19,081 bases of DNA from an uncultured Ellagibacter sp. (GCF_934617235.1 NZ_CAKTTZ010000049.1:1-19081); one strand, 5' to 3'; shown: positions 7,101-13,518, numbered from the stretch's first letter. The notes: generated by a model from the sequence alone, not told the origin. Program-made: numbers and translations.

Positions 7101-8313
7101 GAGCAAGATAGGCCTTCGCTACGCCGAAGGTACCGTCGTCGTTCTTGTTAATGGCGGAATCTTCCACCACGTACTTGGTGGGGTCGTTGGAGAACGTACC
7201 GCCGGTGACGGCGATAGTCGCCTTGGCGGCGTCAGTGGTAGCAGTCAAGCCATTGTTATAGGTATAGGTACCCAGCGTACCGTTGACGGCGCCGCCGGTA
7301 ATGCTGACTTTGGCCACCTTGCCCTCGGCGCTGCCGTAGTTCACAGAAAACACGTTACCGTTGATGGTGCCGCCGCTGATCGACAGGTCGCTGTTGGAAC
7401 CGTCGCTGTACGTCCAGGCCGCCACTGCGCCGTTGACCGTGCCGCCCTTGATGGTAGCTCTGAACCAGTCCTCAATGGCGTAGCTATTGGTGGAATTCAG
7501 CGTACCGCCGTTCAGGAACAGATCGCCGCGATCGACCTTGATCACGATGAAGTTATCCTGGGTAAACGTGCCGCCCTTGATATTCAGGCCAGGGTACTTG
7601 GCGATGCTGTCATCGCCCACGCGAACAAGAGACGCGCCCTTCGTTCCACCAGCACCGCTGCCGTTGGTCACGTTGCCGCTCTCGAAGGTGAGCCAGCCAT
7701 CGCCCTGAACGTCAATGACGTAGTGGGACGAAACGCCGGAGTTCTCCGCGGTGTCCTCGCGCATGATGATACCCGTTTGGGCTTCGCTGGAGTCCATGAC
7801 GGTGACGCGAGCCGTAACGGTCAGCGCAGGCTTTCCCTTCTCGGTGCCACCGTTAAGAGTGTGACCGTTCAAATTGAGCGTAACATAGGGCGTGGAGATT
7901 GTGACGTTCTCTTTCGTATCGGCCAGCAGCTTCACCGTTGCCTTACGCGGAGCAGCGTCAATAGCCGCCTGCAGGCTGGGATAGCTCGTGCCGTTCACTT
8001 CGGCGACAGCGGCCTCAGTGCCTTCCTCGCTGGGAGCATCTTCGGCGCCTTCTCCGTTGGCCGCAGCCGCGGGGGCGGCTGCTTCACCGGCTGCTTCGCC
8101 AGTCGCTTCGGACTGCGGGGCGATCGTGTCGCTCGAGCTTGCGCCCGCGTCGACGCCTTCTGCCTGATTGGCGACCTGCGCCTGCTCGGCTGCAGAGGAA
8201 GCATCCGATGCTGAGCCGTCGTCGGCCGCGAACGCTGCAGATGGCACCATCATGGGACACATCGCAACGCTCAGCAAAACTGAGATGACTTTATTTGCAT
8301 TGCTTGCTTTCAT
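4126..8313 (-). CDS. large secreted beta-helix repeat surface protein
   Basis: The product is 1395 aa from ATG 8313, with AAAGGAAG upstream. A signal peptide is visible at residues 1-29 (Lys8, a hydrophobic core, then PSAAFA before ADD), followed by an Ala/Glu/Ser-rich linker to about residue 102. Four modules begin at about 103, 404, 697 and 896. Each opens with a Y-x-(S/N)-L-x-x-A block, then LLAD and DLNGHT-like turns, runs through GGT(F/V/I)-type rungs of a right-handed parallel beta-helix, and mostly closes with EGYAP-x(4)-GTY. Residues about 1210-1248 (FAGWYKDAAFTTPC) are a Listeria-Bacteroides repeat (Flg_new type). Residues 1255-1395 form a distinct domain ending KDYATQIKAAV. No LPxTG motif, choline-binding repeat or C-terminal membrane helix is seen, so attachment is unexplained. 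Such proteins are usually adhesins or glycan-binding surface proteins. It is first in an operon with the 42-aa peptide. Confidence 0.85.
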   Translation of the reverse strand: MKASNANKVISVLLSVAMCPMMVPSAAFAADDGSASDASSAAEQAQVANQAEGVDAGASSSDTIAPQSEATGEAAGEAAAPAAAANGEGAEDAPSEEGTEAAVAEVNGTSYPSLQAAIDAAPRKATVKLLADTKENVTISTPYVTLNLNGHTLNGGTEKGKPALTVTARVTVMDSSEAQTGIIMREDTAENSGVSSHYVIDVQGDGWLTFESGNVTNGSGAGGTKGASLVRVGDDSIAKYPGLNIKGGTFTQDNFIVIKVDRGDLFLNGGTLNSTNSYAIEDWFRATIKGGTVNGAVAAWTYSDGSNSDLSISGGTINGNVFSVNYGSAEGKVAKVSITGGAVNGTLGTYTYNNGLTATTDAAKATIAVTGGTFSNDPTKYVVEDSAINKNDDGTFGVAKAYLAQVGETSYYTMDEAFEAQTTSGETITLLRDYTTGSTFNSGSVARVVDLNGHTWTCTGTDANSAAFEINYSDASLTVKNGKIVSSQLIGLIPSAMGGTITYDNSTLMFEGVEATTTATSGIQTNGSNANDTVVLKDSTLNVPNGFGIYFPSSGTLTIDNSKINAKTMGVQVCSGNLNVTAGSAITVSGDPVEKTEGDGAIQDGAAISIVNRAGYKGLGQTAITGGTFTAKAGNAALKAYTWDSSTKQELAFDNSAKAVAVSGGTFSAAVASDLCAEGYAPVANADGTYSVGAPVAQIGTKAYASLADAVAAAEDGQTVTLLADVEQNTQLTIDKDITLDLNGKTIKNTQDIWGDNANAILSITNGAKVTITGNGTIDAKENDCYTINVVKGDLTIENGTFYGNVSVVQVQEGTLSVKGGTFDLHQKWEGSSKYLFNCIDDAYANGSANVAISGGTFVGFDLNVSPEGEGTSYLAPGYAPVDNGDGTYGVVAGVAQIGTKAYTNLQAAIDAAQAGDTVQLLADTTENVTISANDVTLDLNGHTLNGSTGERKPALTVTSKVTIVDSSEAQTGTIMREDTAANSGVSSHYVIDVQGEGDLLFESGIVKNGSGAGGTKGASLVRIGTDSKPDALPTMTVAGGTFTQDNFIALKVDYGTLYVKGGTINSANSYAVQNWKSASIEGGTVNGNISTWTYSGGPGAELTISGGTVNGDIESLTYDGVAGNPAKVAITGGTVNGSLYAIDYSTSTTTDDPTKATIDVAGGTFSNEVPVNYCAEGYAPTSNANGTYGVKLAEGAYLLQDYRSGDQASWTYPTQEGMAFAGWYKDAAFTTPCTASDVEGAAYAKFVNITDLLQYKGGSLRMDVAQPSELTWLRFGYTMALPEGASFVENGWYFKKVSTSQPTDVRKLANNNVLNIDGTITANLVFTGVTTNYYSANFSEKAFVKYVTADGTTVEAVESDYQVRSVLDVADVILAHPMASKAEKDYATQIKAAV
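4732..5628 (-). repeat. beta-helix module 4 (duplicate of module 1)
   Basis: This stretch encodes residues about 896-1194 of the surface protein. It matches 7105-8007 almost block for block, including long identical stretches such as NSGVSSHYVIDVQG, GSGAGGTKGASLVR and GGTFTQDNFI. It indicates an internal segmental duplication within the gene. Confidence 0.8.
7105..8007 (-). repeat. beta-helix module 1 (duplicate of module 4)
   Basis: This stretch encodes residues about 103-403 of the surface protein and is the partner copy of 4732-5628. Modules 2 and 3 between the two copies (residues about 404-895) are more divergent and keep only the opening and closing motifs. Confidence 0.8.
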
Positions 8314-8370
8314 TTCCCTTGCATCTTCCTTTCTGTCTTCCTTGTTTCCGATACTTGCTCTTTATGCTCA

Positions 8371-8397
8371 TTCCCGCCGTTACGGCTTTGGCGGGAA
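8371..8397 (-). promoter_or_regulatory. leader hairpin upstream of the surface-protein gene
   Basis: Perfect 8-bp arms TTCCCGCC (8371-8378) and GGCGGGAA (8390-8397) enclose an 11-nt loop, 58-84 nt before the ATG of the surface-protein gene. No T-run follows in the direction of that gene, so an RNA-stability or regulatory stem is more likely than a terminator. Confidence 0.4.
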
Positions 8398-8432
8398 ATA
8401 ATTGGCTGGACAGCTTGCCTTATGGAAAGCGA

Positions 8433-8466
8433 GCAGGGTACCCCCATTCCTCTGAGGGTACCCTGC
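8433..8466. repeat. 11-bp perfect inverted repeat upstream of the surface-protein gene
   Basis: GCAGGGTACCC (8433-8443) pairs perfectly with GGGTACCCTGC (8456-8466) around a 12-nt loop, 120-153 nt upstream of the surface-protein start. No T-run follows on either strand. It could be an operator or leader structure. Confidence 0.45.
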
Positions 8467-8804
8467 GGTTGTTGAGATATGAGCCGAGGTGCAGTGCGGT
8501 GGCGGCGACATATAGAGTATCACCTTGTTTCGAAACGGCAGATTCGCTCCTTTCCGATTCGTCCACGATATCACCCCGATTCATCGACACTTGCGCCTGC
8601 ACAGATGAGATAGATAGTAGCAGAACTATTGTCTTTTCGGGGATACAAATCGGTTTTTTGCGAGCCTTGAGGGGGTCATTTTCAGAGTCGCCAAGGAGAT
8701 TATTCTGGCGCTTGCCGTGAACTTCTGGTAATCCACCAAGCTGGGACTTCTATCGTTGCCAAAAGACGCAAGGCGAGCCGCCCGACTCCTGCCCGACTCG
8801 CGGG

Positions 8805-8863
8805 TGGGACAAATTGCCTGACCCCTGTCTCACCCTGAAACAAATCACCCGGCACCTATCCCA
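8805..8863. repeat. tandem REP-like palindromic element
   Basis: Two degenerate 28-nt units, 8805-8832 and 8836-8863, start 31 nt apart. Both follow the pattern TG-(G/A)-(G/A)-ACAAAT, then a central C-rich block with CCTGACCCCT or CCCGGCACCT, then TC-(T/C)-CA. The ends of the first unit (TGGGACA and TGTCTCA) are near-inverted repeats. Motifs of this kind are scattered in many bacterial genomes as REP-type intergenic elements. Confidence 0.45.
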
Positions 8864-9529
8864 ATCGGGCCCGCCCCAATTCCCCAAATTTAAATGATGC
8901 TCATTTTTGGGGATTCGAGTTGCTCAACCAGCCGGCGGCATCCACGATTCGTATACCCTCGTGCTGGTACACGGGTTGAATTCGACCATCTGCAAATTAC
9001 CTTCTACCAATCCGAACAGCAACTTGGGTCATGTAGTTTAGCGAAGAAGGGTCAGCAATTTGAGCGTTTATATGCGACGGCGTTGTTCTTCCATCCCTGC
9101 AGCCGACTCCAGCTCCGACGCCCAGTAGCCCCGCCTTTCGCCCCAGGCCTGCTCCGCGCCGATGTCCGCAGCCCCCGCCCGCGCTGCAGTGCTCGGCAAC
9201 CCTGCCTGCGCTCGGATTCGCACCAAATTTCTGCCCCTGGGGAGCAGACCCGCTAGTTCGTGGTCAGTTGAGAGAGTTGTGCGTTGCCTTTTCCCAGAAT
9301 AATTCAATTAGCTTTTCTCTGACCTGGGGTTTTATTTTTTCGAGGGCGCTTCAATCCATCATGAAGGGGCGAAACGGGGGGGAAACGTCGCACAACTCGT
9401 CCAGTTGACCACGAACCCGGGGTCATGCTCCCTGGGAGTGCAAACCCCATACAGTCGAAAGAACTGCGGGGTAGGCGCACGCTTTACGTGGGATACTATT
9501 GGCAAGATAGCGCCACGGGAAGGAAGCCA

Positions 9530-9850
9530 ATGGATCCCAAATACGAGGAGATGGCCCGGCAGATGAGGGCCGACGGCGTAAGCGAGGAGCTGATCGCCAG
9601 GTTCGTCGCGGAAGAGATGGATGAAGACGATTTCCGCCGCGGCAAGGGCGTCACGGAGATCGAGGCACTGCGGGAATGGAGGAAGATCCCCGAGCGCATG
9701 CGCAAGCTGCTGCTCGCCAACGCATTCTGTCACAACTGTGGCACGACGAAGTTCGCGCCCGGCTACACGCTGCGCATGCGCCACGGCTGCGTGCTCATAG
9801 AGGGCCTGTGCGCGAAATGCGGATCCGATATCGCGAGGCTTTGCGACTAG
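9530..9850 (+). CDS. 106-aa zinc-ribbon protein, copy 1
   Basis: Start at ATG 9530 with GGAAGGAAG just upstream; the frame is open 35 codons further back, but the paralogue at 15670-15990 begins at the same point. The product is 106 aa. An N-terminal acidic, probably helical part (KYEEMARQMRADGVSEE at 4-20) precedes a C-terminal zinc ribbon with Cys67-x-x-Cys70-Gly and Cys94-x-x-Cys97-Gly. I count about 17 differences from the second copy, mostly conservative, with all four cysteines kept. Function unknown. The N-terminal part resembles a generic helix pair rather than a known DNA-binding domain. Its position at the edge of an accessory region suggests a mobile or duplicated cargo gene. Confidence 0.75.
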   Translation: MDPKYEEMARQMRADGVSEELIARFVAEEMDEDDFRRGKGVTEIEALREWRKIPERMRKLLLANAFCHNCGTTKFAPGYTLRMRHGCVLIEGLCAKCGSDIARLCD

Positions 9851-9854
9851 GGAG

Positions 9855-10004
9855 AATATTTGCCGCGCGCCCAGAATGCTCGCGCGCCTTCTCTCTTGCG
9901 CAAACCAGACCCAGCAGCTTGCCATAGCGTTTGGCGATAGCCTTGCACAGATCCAGATCAACCCACTCATCGAAGGTAATAGTGTCTCGATCGCGCCTTA
10001 TCTG
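9855..10004 (-). pseudogene. remnant of an unidentified gene
   Basis: A minus-strand frame opens after a TGA at 10005-10007 without a start codon. It reads a protein-like stretch (TITFDEWVDLDLCKAIAKRY) and then runs into the antisense of the zinc-ribbon gene. The composition looks coding, but I do not recognise the family. It is probably the truncated end of a lost gene. Confidence 0.25.
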
Positions 10005-10154
10005 TCAATATCGAGTTATGCCAGATAGACAGGCGGACGAGGAGTCGGAGGAAGACGAAGCCTGGGGCGCAACCGTTGCGGTTAGGTTGACAGCGTTGCG
10101 TTTACTTTGGCAACAAACTGTTACGCTCAACACCGATATGCAGCCGGATGCGGC

Positions 10155-10189
10155 TTCATGTATGTAAGACATCGTGACATAATTGTCTT
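10155..10189 (+). promoter_or_regulatory. promoter and operator of the toxin-antitoxin pair
   Basis: An extended -10 box (TGA-CATAAT, hexamer at 10178-10183) has a weak -35 (TTCATG, 10155-10160) at 17-nt spacing. The -10 lies between the arms of an inverted repeat, AAGACA (10166-10171) and TGTCTT (10184-10189), which extends one or two bases further with a mismatch. RelB/DinJ antitoxins commonly repress their own promoter through such palindromes. The antitoxin ATG at 10212 has a very strong AAGGAGG site. Confidence 0.5.
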
Positions 10190-10211
10190 GCAATGACTAA
10201 AGGAGGTAACA

Positions 10212-10481
10212 ATGGGGACTGCATCTGTGACCATCAGGGTGGACGAGTCCACGAAACAGACCGTGAGCGCTATAGCCGAGGACTTCGGCTTCGACATCTC
10301 GTCTATCACCCGCGCCTTCTACAAGCAGATCGAACGCGAGCATAGGATTCCTTTGACCCTGGAGTATCCAAAGCTAAACAAGGAGTCGCTGGAATCCGTC
10401 CGCGAGGCGGACGAGATCGCCCGAAACGGCGGTCCGGCCTACGCCTCGGCGAAGGAAATGTTTGAGGCCATGGGGGTATAG
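10212..10481 (+). CDS. RelB/DinJ-family antitoxin
   Basis: The product is 89 aa, starting at ATG 10212 with AAGGAGG five nt upstream. The N-terminus (TASVTIRVDESTKQTVSAIA) is a ribbon-helix-helix strand and helix, followed by GFDISSITRAFYKQI as the second helix. The C-terminal part (PLTLEYPKLNKESLESVREA and on) would wrap the toxin. RelB/DinJ antitoxins neutralise RelE/YafQ ribosome-dependent mRNA endonucleases and repress their own operon. The toxin gene follows after 4 nt. The length and gene order are normal, so the pair looks intact. Confidence 0.9.
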   Translation: MGTASVTIRVDESTKQTVSAIAEDFGFDISSITRAFYKQIEREHRIPLTLEYPKLNKESLESVREADEIARNGGPAYASAKEMFEAMGV

Positions 10482-10485
10482 CGGC

Positions 10486-10776
10486 ATGTTGAGGGTCGCA
10501 TACACGGCGAAGTTCCAGCGCGATGTGAAGCGACTCAAGAAGAAACGCTACGATCTCGGACCACTCGAGGCGCTCATCGACCTGGTCGCCCAAAACACGC
10601 CGGAGGCCCTCGAAGAGCTTCGCCGTAGGCATAACATGCACGACTTCAAGGGTGAGTGGTCGGGCGGCAGAGAGTGCCACGTTGCCAACGCCGGCGACTG
10701 GCTCGTCATCTGGCGAGATGAGGACACGTTCGTCACCTTCCAGAGAACGGGTTCTCATGATGACCTGTTCAGATAG
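10486..10776 (+). CDS. YafQ/RelE-family mRNA interferase toxin
   Basis: The product is 96 aa from ATG 10486; an in-frame ATG at 10462 lies inside the antitoxin gene and is not needed. The body is lysine/arginine-rich (KFQRDVKRLKKKRYD). The YafQ active-site pattern is complete: His52 in HDFKGEW, His65 in ECHV, Asp71 in GDWLVIW, and His91 in RTGSHDDLF, matching the E. coli YafQ residues H50, H63, D67 and H87. The toxin would cleave mRNA in the ribosomal A site and is held in check by the upstream antitoxin. Confidence 0.9.
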   Translation: MLRVAYTAKFQRDVKRLKKKRYDLGPLEALIDLVAQNTPEALEELRRRHNMHDFKGEWSGGRECHVANAGDWLVIWRDEDTFVTFQRTGSHDDLFR

Positions 10777-10875
10777 CGCTAACCGTTTCGAGGAGCCGCG
10801 GCGATCGGGCTGAGGCGCTGCCGGGTCCGAGCGGCATCCCCGGCTTTCAGACAGCAATCGGTTTTGAGTTTGCCC

Positions 10876-10910
10876 CAGTAAGCGCAGCGAACCCGTGGCA
10901 GCGCTTACTG
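10876..10910. repeat. 10-bp perfect inverted repeat after the toxin gene
   Basis: CAGTAAGCGC (10876-10885) pairs perfectly with GCGCTTACTG (10901-10910) around a 15-nt loop, 100 nt after the toxin stop. No T-run follows. It could be a terminator of unusual form or the end of a mobile element. Confidence 0.4.
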
Positions 10911-10950
10911 CTGCCCGCCTTCACACAATCGCTCCCACGATTCGATTCAA

Positions 10951-10992
10951 TTCTAACCATTCTAACCACCATGGTTATTAAAATGGTTAGAA
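10951..10992. promoter_or_regulatory. cluster of TAACCA/TGGTTA boxes
   Basis: TAACCA occurs at 10954 and 10963, and its inverse TGGTTA at 10972 and 10984. The longer arms TTCTAACCA (10960-10968) and TGGTTAGAA (10984-10992) form a perfect 9-bp inverted repeat. Two direct and two inverted boxes within 42 nt look like a multi-site operator, probably of a gene that is now lost or of a regulator elsewhere. Confidence 0.4.
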
Positions 10993-11276
10993 AGATGAGA
11001 ATAATCATGGGAGCTTACGCGGGTGCTGCCTCTCAATTAGCACCATAACGAGCACGGGCCTCGATTTGTTCGTATTCAGCCAAGATCATGGGACGCGGAC
11101 CTATTATGGACATCCCTTTTGTCAAGACGAAAAAACAAGATTACCTGCAGAAATGCTCTGGCTAGATAGCTGAACTATCTGCCTTTTGGAGTTTGGGACT
11201 CAAGGTTTTTACAACTCATGCCGACCGCCATCGACGATGAACCGGCTCCGAAAAGCTGCCTCTAAGTCGGATAGCA

Positions 11277-11313
11277 AATCGTCCCATTGGGGCATTTTCC
11301 CAATGGGACGATT
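11277..11313. repeat. perfect 15-bp hairpin
   Basis: AATCGTCCCATTGGG (11277-11291) and its exact reverse complement (11299-11313) enclose a 7-nt loop (GCATTTT). No T-run follows on either strand, and there is no intact gene on either side. It could be an end or a small non-autonomous palindromic element near the IS66 remnant. Confidence 0.5.
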
Positions 11314-11385
11314 CTTCGCAGGCAGCTTGCGGCTACACAATCTTTAATCAGATCAAGCCAATTGGAGCCGCTTAACCCGGGGACT

Positions 11386-11707
11386 CTAACACTTCATCAT
11401 CAATTTCTTCACCTCGGAAAGGATGCCGGCCGTCACCTTCCCACCGTACCGGGAGCGGAAAACGGGCTCGCAGCGCCGCCGCCCGGGGCAGCGACGCGTG
11501 ACCCTCATCCAGCTCGACACCTCGCTCAACCTGCGGGAAAAGCGGCCGGAGTTCCTCCTCGCGGAAGCGGGCCGCCCATTTGCACAGACTGGACTCCGCC
11601 ACCTTGTTGAGCGCGCACCACTCTTTGGCGGTCATATCGGCGGCCAGGCAGCGCTCTATGCGCCCGGCCCACATGTCGCGCCTAGCGGCGTCGCCGTTGA
11701 CAGACAT
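11386..11707 (-). pseudogene. tnpA: frameshifted IS66-family TnpA (OrfA) remnant
   Basis: The start is ATG 11707 (MSVNGDAARRDMWAGRIERC) with GGAGG 7 nt upstream. The helix-turn-helix part MTAKEWCALNKVAESSLCKWAARFREEE is typical of the IS66 accessory protein TnpA. After about residue 60 the frame loses family character, while the neighbouring frame reads SSWMRVTRR and then YGGKVTAGILSEVKKLMMKC, ending at 11386. That resembles the middle (WIEVT) and end of the family. I therefore read a frameshift near 11510-11530. No TnpB or large transposase (TnpC) follows, so this is a dead fragment of an insertion sequence. The unshifted frame runs on to 11372. Confidence 0.65.
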
Positions 11708-11799
11708 CGCAAACCTCCAAGGTCGGAAAACGTTCGCAACAAGCATGGACCATGCAGAGTCATGTGTTAAGACGCGCTATCTTTGACGCTCGCAATTCG

Positions 11800-12621
11800 C
11801 TAGCCCCATATGTCACCGTAATTTAGCAGCTGCTTGTATGTTGGCGTATATTCGGTTGAAATGGATTCAACCAAACAGAACTCGCCGTGAATAATGTTGA
11901 ATACCAGAAACGAATCAGAAAAGACTGTTGCGAGATATGTATCGAATCCAGGGCTCATCTTCTCCCGATATAGAAACAGGTTTCTGAAATCATCATTCAT
12001 CGCGACCCTTATCGTTTCTATGGGATCTTGCGAATGAAGTTCTTGCCTAAACGAGAATATGTAGGGGAGCAACATCAGAATATGCTTCTTCACTTCAACG
12101 ACTTCGAGAATCTGCGGTATGTCGTTTTGGATGTTGGTGTGGTTCGTTTTAGTGCGCCGGATACTTACAAGGTCATCGACGGATAATCCACGCAATGCAA
12201 CACGAAGCTTCGTGGCCTCGACCTCTCCACTTGGCTTTCTACATTCGGCGCACGCCACAGTCCCAGGAATTAGAACCATGGGCCGTTTCTTGAGAATGCT
12301 GTTTGCCATCAGCATGGTTTGCGAATCAAGTAGTTTGAAATCCAATTCGTATTCTTCGGAAATAGCATCACATTGGCCGGCTTCCTCCGATGGAGGTTCG
12401 CTGTACGCTGATTTGCCCTTGTCCCGGAAATAGGTGGAGCTGTTAATTAGCTCACGTAAATAGATCTCGTAGTTGCAATCCGGAATTCCTTCTACAAAAT
12501 TACTGATAACGGCAGATGGGGGCATTGGCTTTATCGTCAGTTCAGGATCGCACACGGCCTCCCCTTTCGTACAATTTGCGAACAACATTGGAAGCGAGAA
12601 ACTTTCGTCAATCCACAACAA
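11800..12621 (-). CDS. unknown protein paired with an Abi_C-type gene
   Basis: The product is up to 273 aa; the longest start is TTG 12621 and the first ATG is 12588. Neither has a convincing ribosome site. I do not recognise a domain. A CAEC motif (VACAECRKPSGEV) is visible near residues 122-134 but has no second cysteine pair. The second half (LEVVEVKKHILMLLPYIFSF) is hydrophobic in places without a clear membrane helix. It follows the Abi_C gene by 42 nt, and its frame is the direct in-frame continuation of that gene beyond the TGA at 12664-12666. The pair is probably one defence operon. Base composition is lower in GC than the left half of the window, suggesting transfer. Confidence 0.6.
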   Translation of the reverse strand: MLWIDESFSLPMLFANCTKGEAVCDPELTIKPMPPSAVISNFVEGIPDCNYEIYLRELINSSTYFRDKGKSAYSEPPSEEAGQCDAISEEYELDFKLLDSQTMLMANSILKKRPMVLIPGTVACAECRKPSGEVEATKLRVALRGLSVDDLVSIRRTKTNHTNIQNDIPQILEVVEVKKHILMLLPYIFSFRQELHSQDPIETIRVAMNDDFRNLFLYREKMSPGFDTYLATVFSDSFLVFNIIHGEFCLVESISTEYTPTYKQLLNYGDIWG

Positions 12622-12625
12622 TCGC

Positions 12626-12641
12626 CAAGCGTCGACGCTTG
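12626..12641. repeat. 16-bp perfect palindrome between the Abi_C gene and its partner
   Basis: CAAGCGTCGACGCTTG is a perfect self-complementary palindrome without loop, lying in the 42-nt junction of the two genes. It could be a protein-binding site, or could occlude the start of the downstream gene in mRNA. Confidence 0.4.
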
Positions 12642-12663
12642 TTTGACCGCACGCATAAGCTAC

Positions 12664-13500
12664 TCAGCTTTGATCGTCGCCCGAGCGCCAGTTGTAGGTT
12701 TCCCAGAGGTATTCGACTAATGTGATGCTGCTACCCACTGCGAGCTTGGCATGCCTGACGGGCAAGGCAAGAAAACCCGCCTCCCTGCCGTGACCGCAAC
12801 CGTACTCGTTTCGGAACTCGGCAACTCCCGTCGCAAGGCCGCTGAGGCTTCCGAGTATCTGCTTGACGATACCGGCCTCCCTATTGTTTCCAGTAACGGT
12901 TTCGGTAGTAATGGAAAGAGCTTTCATCGTCTCTTTTACGAGTTTATTTAGGTCCCAATTCTTATCCGCGGATATCTGCATCTTTCCAAGTATCGTTTTG
13001 CAGCAGCTCTCGATGAGCTCCTTCGACTTGCCAATGGCTTCCGTCGGGTCGCTCTCCCTCATTTCCATGAGCAAGGAGATGCGGTCGTTCATGAATTCGC
13101 TCGAGAATTCCTTTTGGAGATAGCGCACCGATGGTTGCAAGTAACTCGCCCCGGCACGCTCCCGATCTGCAATCTCCTTACATTTGACATACAGGCCCCT
13201 CTTGCCTTTCTCATGCTTATAGGAATTGAATTCGTCCGCTGCAGCAGAATCGAATTCCGGCCTGAAATGAAACTCATAGTACTCAAAGAGATCTAGCAGC
13301 AGCCGTGTCGCATCTATAGGATCGGCTTCATCGAGATAAGCGAGCATTGATTTTCCTTTTGATAGGCCATAATGCCCACAGAGAGGCACCCCGATGCTGT
13401 TCATCGTGAAAGCATTGAAGTCCGCAGTACTGAAGTCGAGGACATAACCACTACGGTTGAAAAGCTGTGCGAACGCGCCCATTTCTAACTTCGAGAACAT
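12664..13500 (-). CDS. Abi_C (HEPN-type) abortive-infection protein
   Basis: The product is 278 aa from ATG 13500, preceded by AGGAGG at short spacing; an ATG at 13518 would add six residues but has no ribosome site. The C-terminal third matches the abortive-infection C-terminus family (PF14355): AIGKSKELIESCCKTILG at about 155-172, then GLATGVAEFRNEYGCGHG and HAKLAVGSSITLVEYL. The R-N-x5-H spacing (Arg230, His237) fits the R-x(4-6)-H motif of HEPN ribonucleases, to which AbiJ-like proteins belong. The N-terminal part has no domain I recognise and may be a sensor. It is the first gene of a two-gene minus-strand unit with the unknown 273-aa protein. It likely acts by RNA cleavage on phage infection; this is inference from the family. 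Confidence 0.72.
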   Translation of the reverse strand: MFSKLEMGAFAQLFNRSGYVLDFSTADFNAFTMNSIGVPLCGHYGLSKGKSMLAYLDEADPIDATRLLLDLFEYYEFHFRPEFDSAAADEFNSYKHEKGKRGLYVKCKEIADRERAGASYLQPSVRYLQKEFSSEFMNDRISLLMEMRESDPTEAIGKSKELIESCCKTILGKMQISADKNWDLNKLVKETMKALSITTETVTGNNREAGIVKQILGSLSGLATGVAEFRNEYGCGHGREAGFLALPVRHAKLAVGSSITLVEYLWETYNWRSGDDQS

Positions 13501-13518
13501 CTTCCTCCTGTGCTGCAT

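Larger units (their letters stand above)
8314..9529. other. 1.2-kb region without a convincing gene
   Basis: Several open frames of 60-140 codons occur on both strands, but none has a ribosome site together with protein-like composition. The part next to 8313 must hold the leader and promoter of the surface-protein gene. It contains two hairpins (8371-8397 and 8433-8466) and a 10-bp palindrome GTTTCGAAAC (8526-8535). A tandem REP-like palindrome lies at 8805-8863. The rest may be eroded coding DNA; I recognise nothing in 8870-9420. Confidence 0.5.
10777..11385. other. 600-nt gap rich in inverted repeats, no clear gene
   Basis: Apart from three palindromic elements (10876-10910, 10951-10992, 11277-11313), I find only short frames. 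One 24-codon frame begins at ATG 10971 next to the TAACCA boxes, and another 25-codon frame begins near 11088. Neither has a clear ribosome site. The region is probably eroded mobile or defence DNA. Confidence 0.4.

Noticed and set aside
3976..8214. A 1412-codon open frame on the plus strand opposite the surface-protein gene
   Set aside because: It has no signal peptide, ribosome site or recognisable domain and is rich in Arg, Ala, Val and His. It arises from codon bias of the repeat-rich minus-strand gene, whose domains are clear.
8895..9307. Open frames of 79-120 codons on both strands in the gap before the first zinc-ribbon gene
   Set aside because: They have no ribosome sites and low protein-like character; they overlap each other on opposite strands and resemble nothing I know.
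9359..9970. Long minus-strand frame over the first zinc-ribbon gene
   Set aside because: It is the antisense of a gene supported by a paralogue. The same antisense frame appears over the second copy, showing that it follows from the plus-strand codons.
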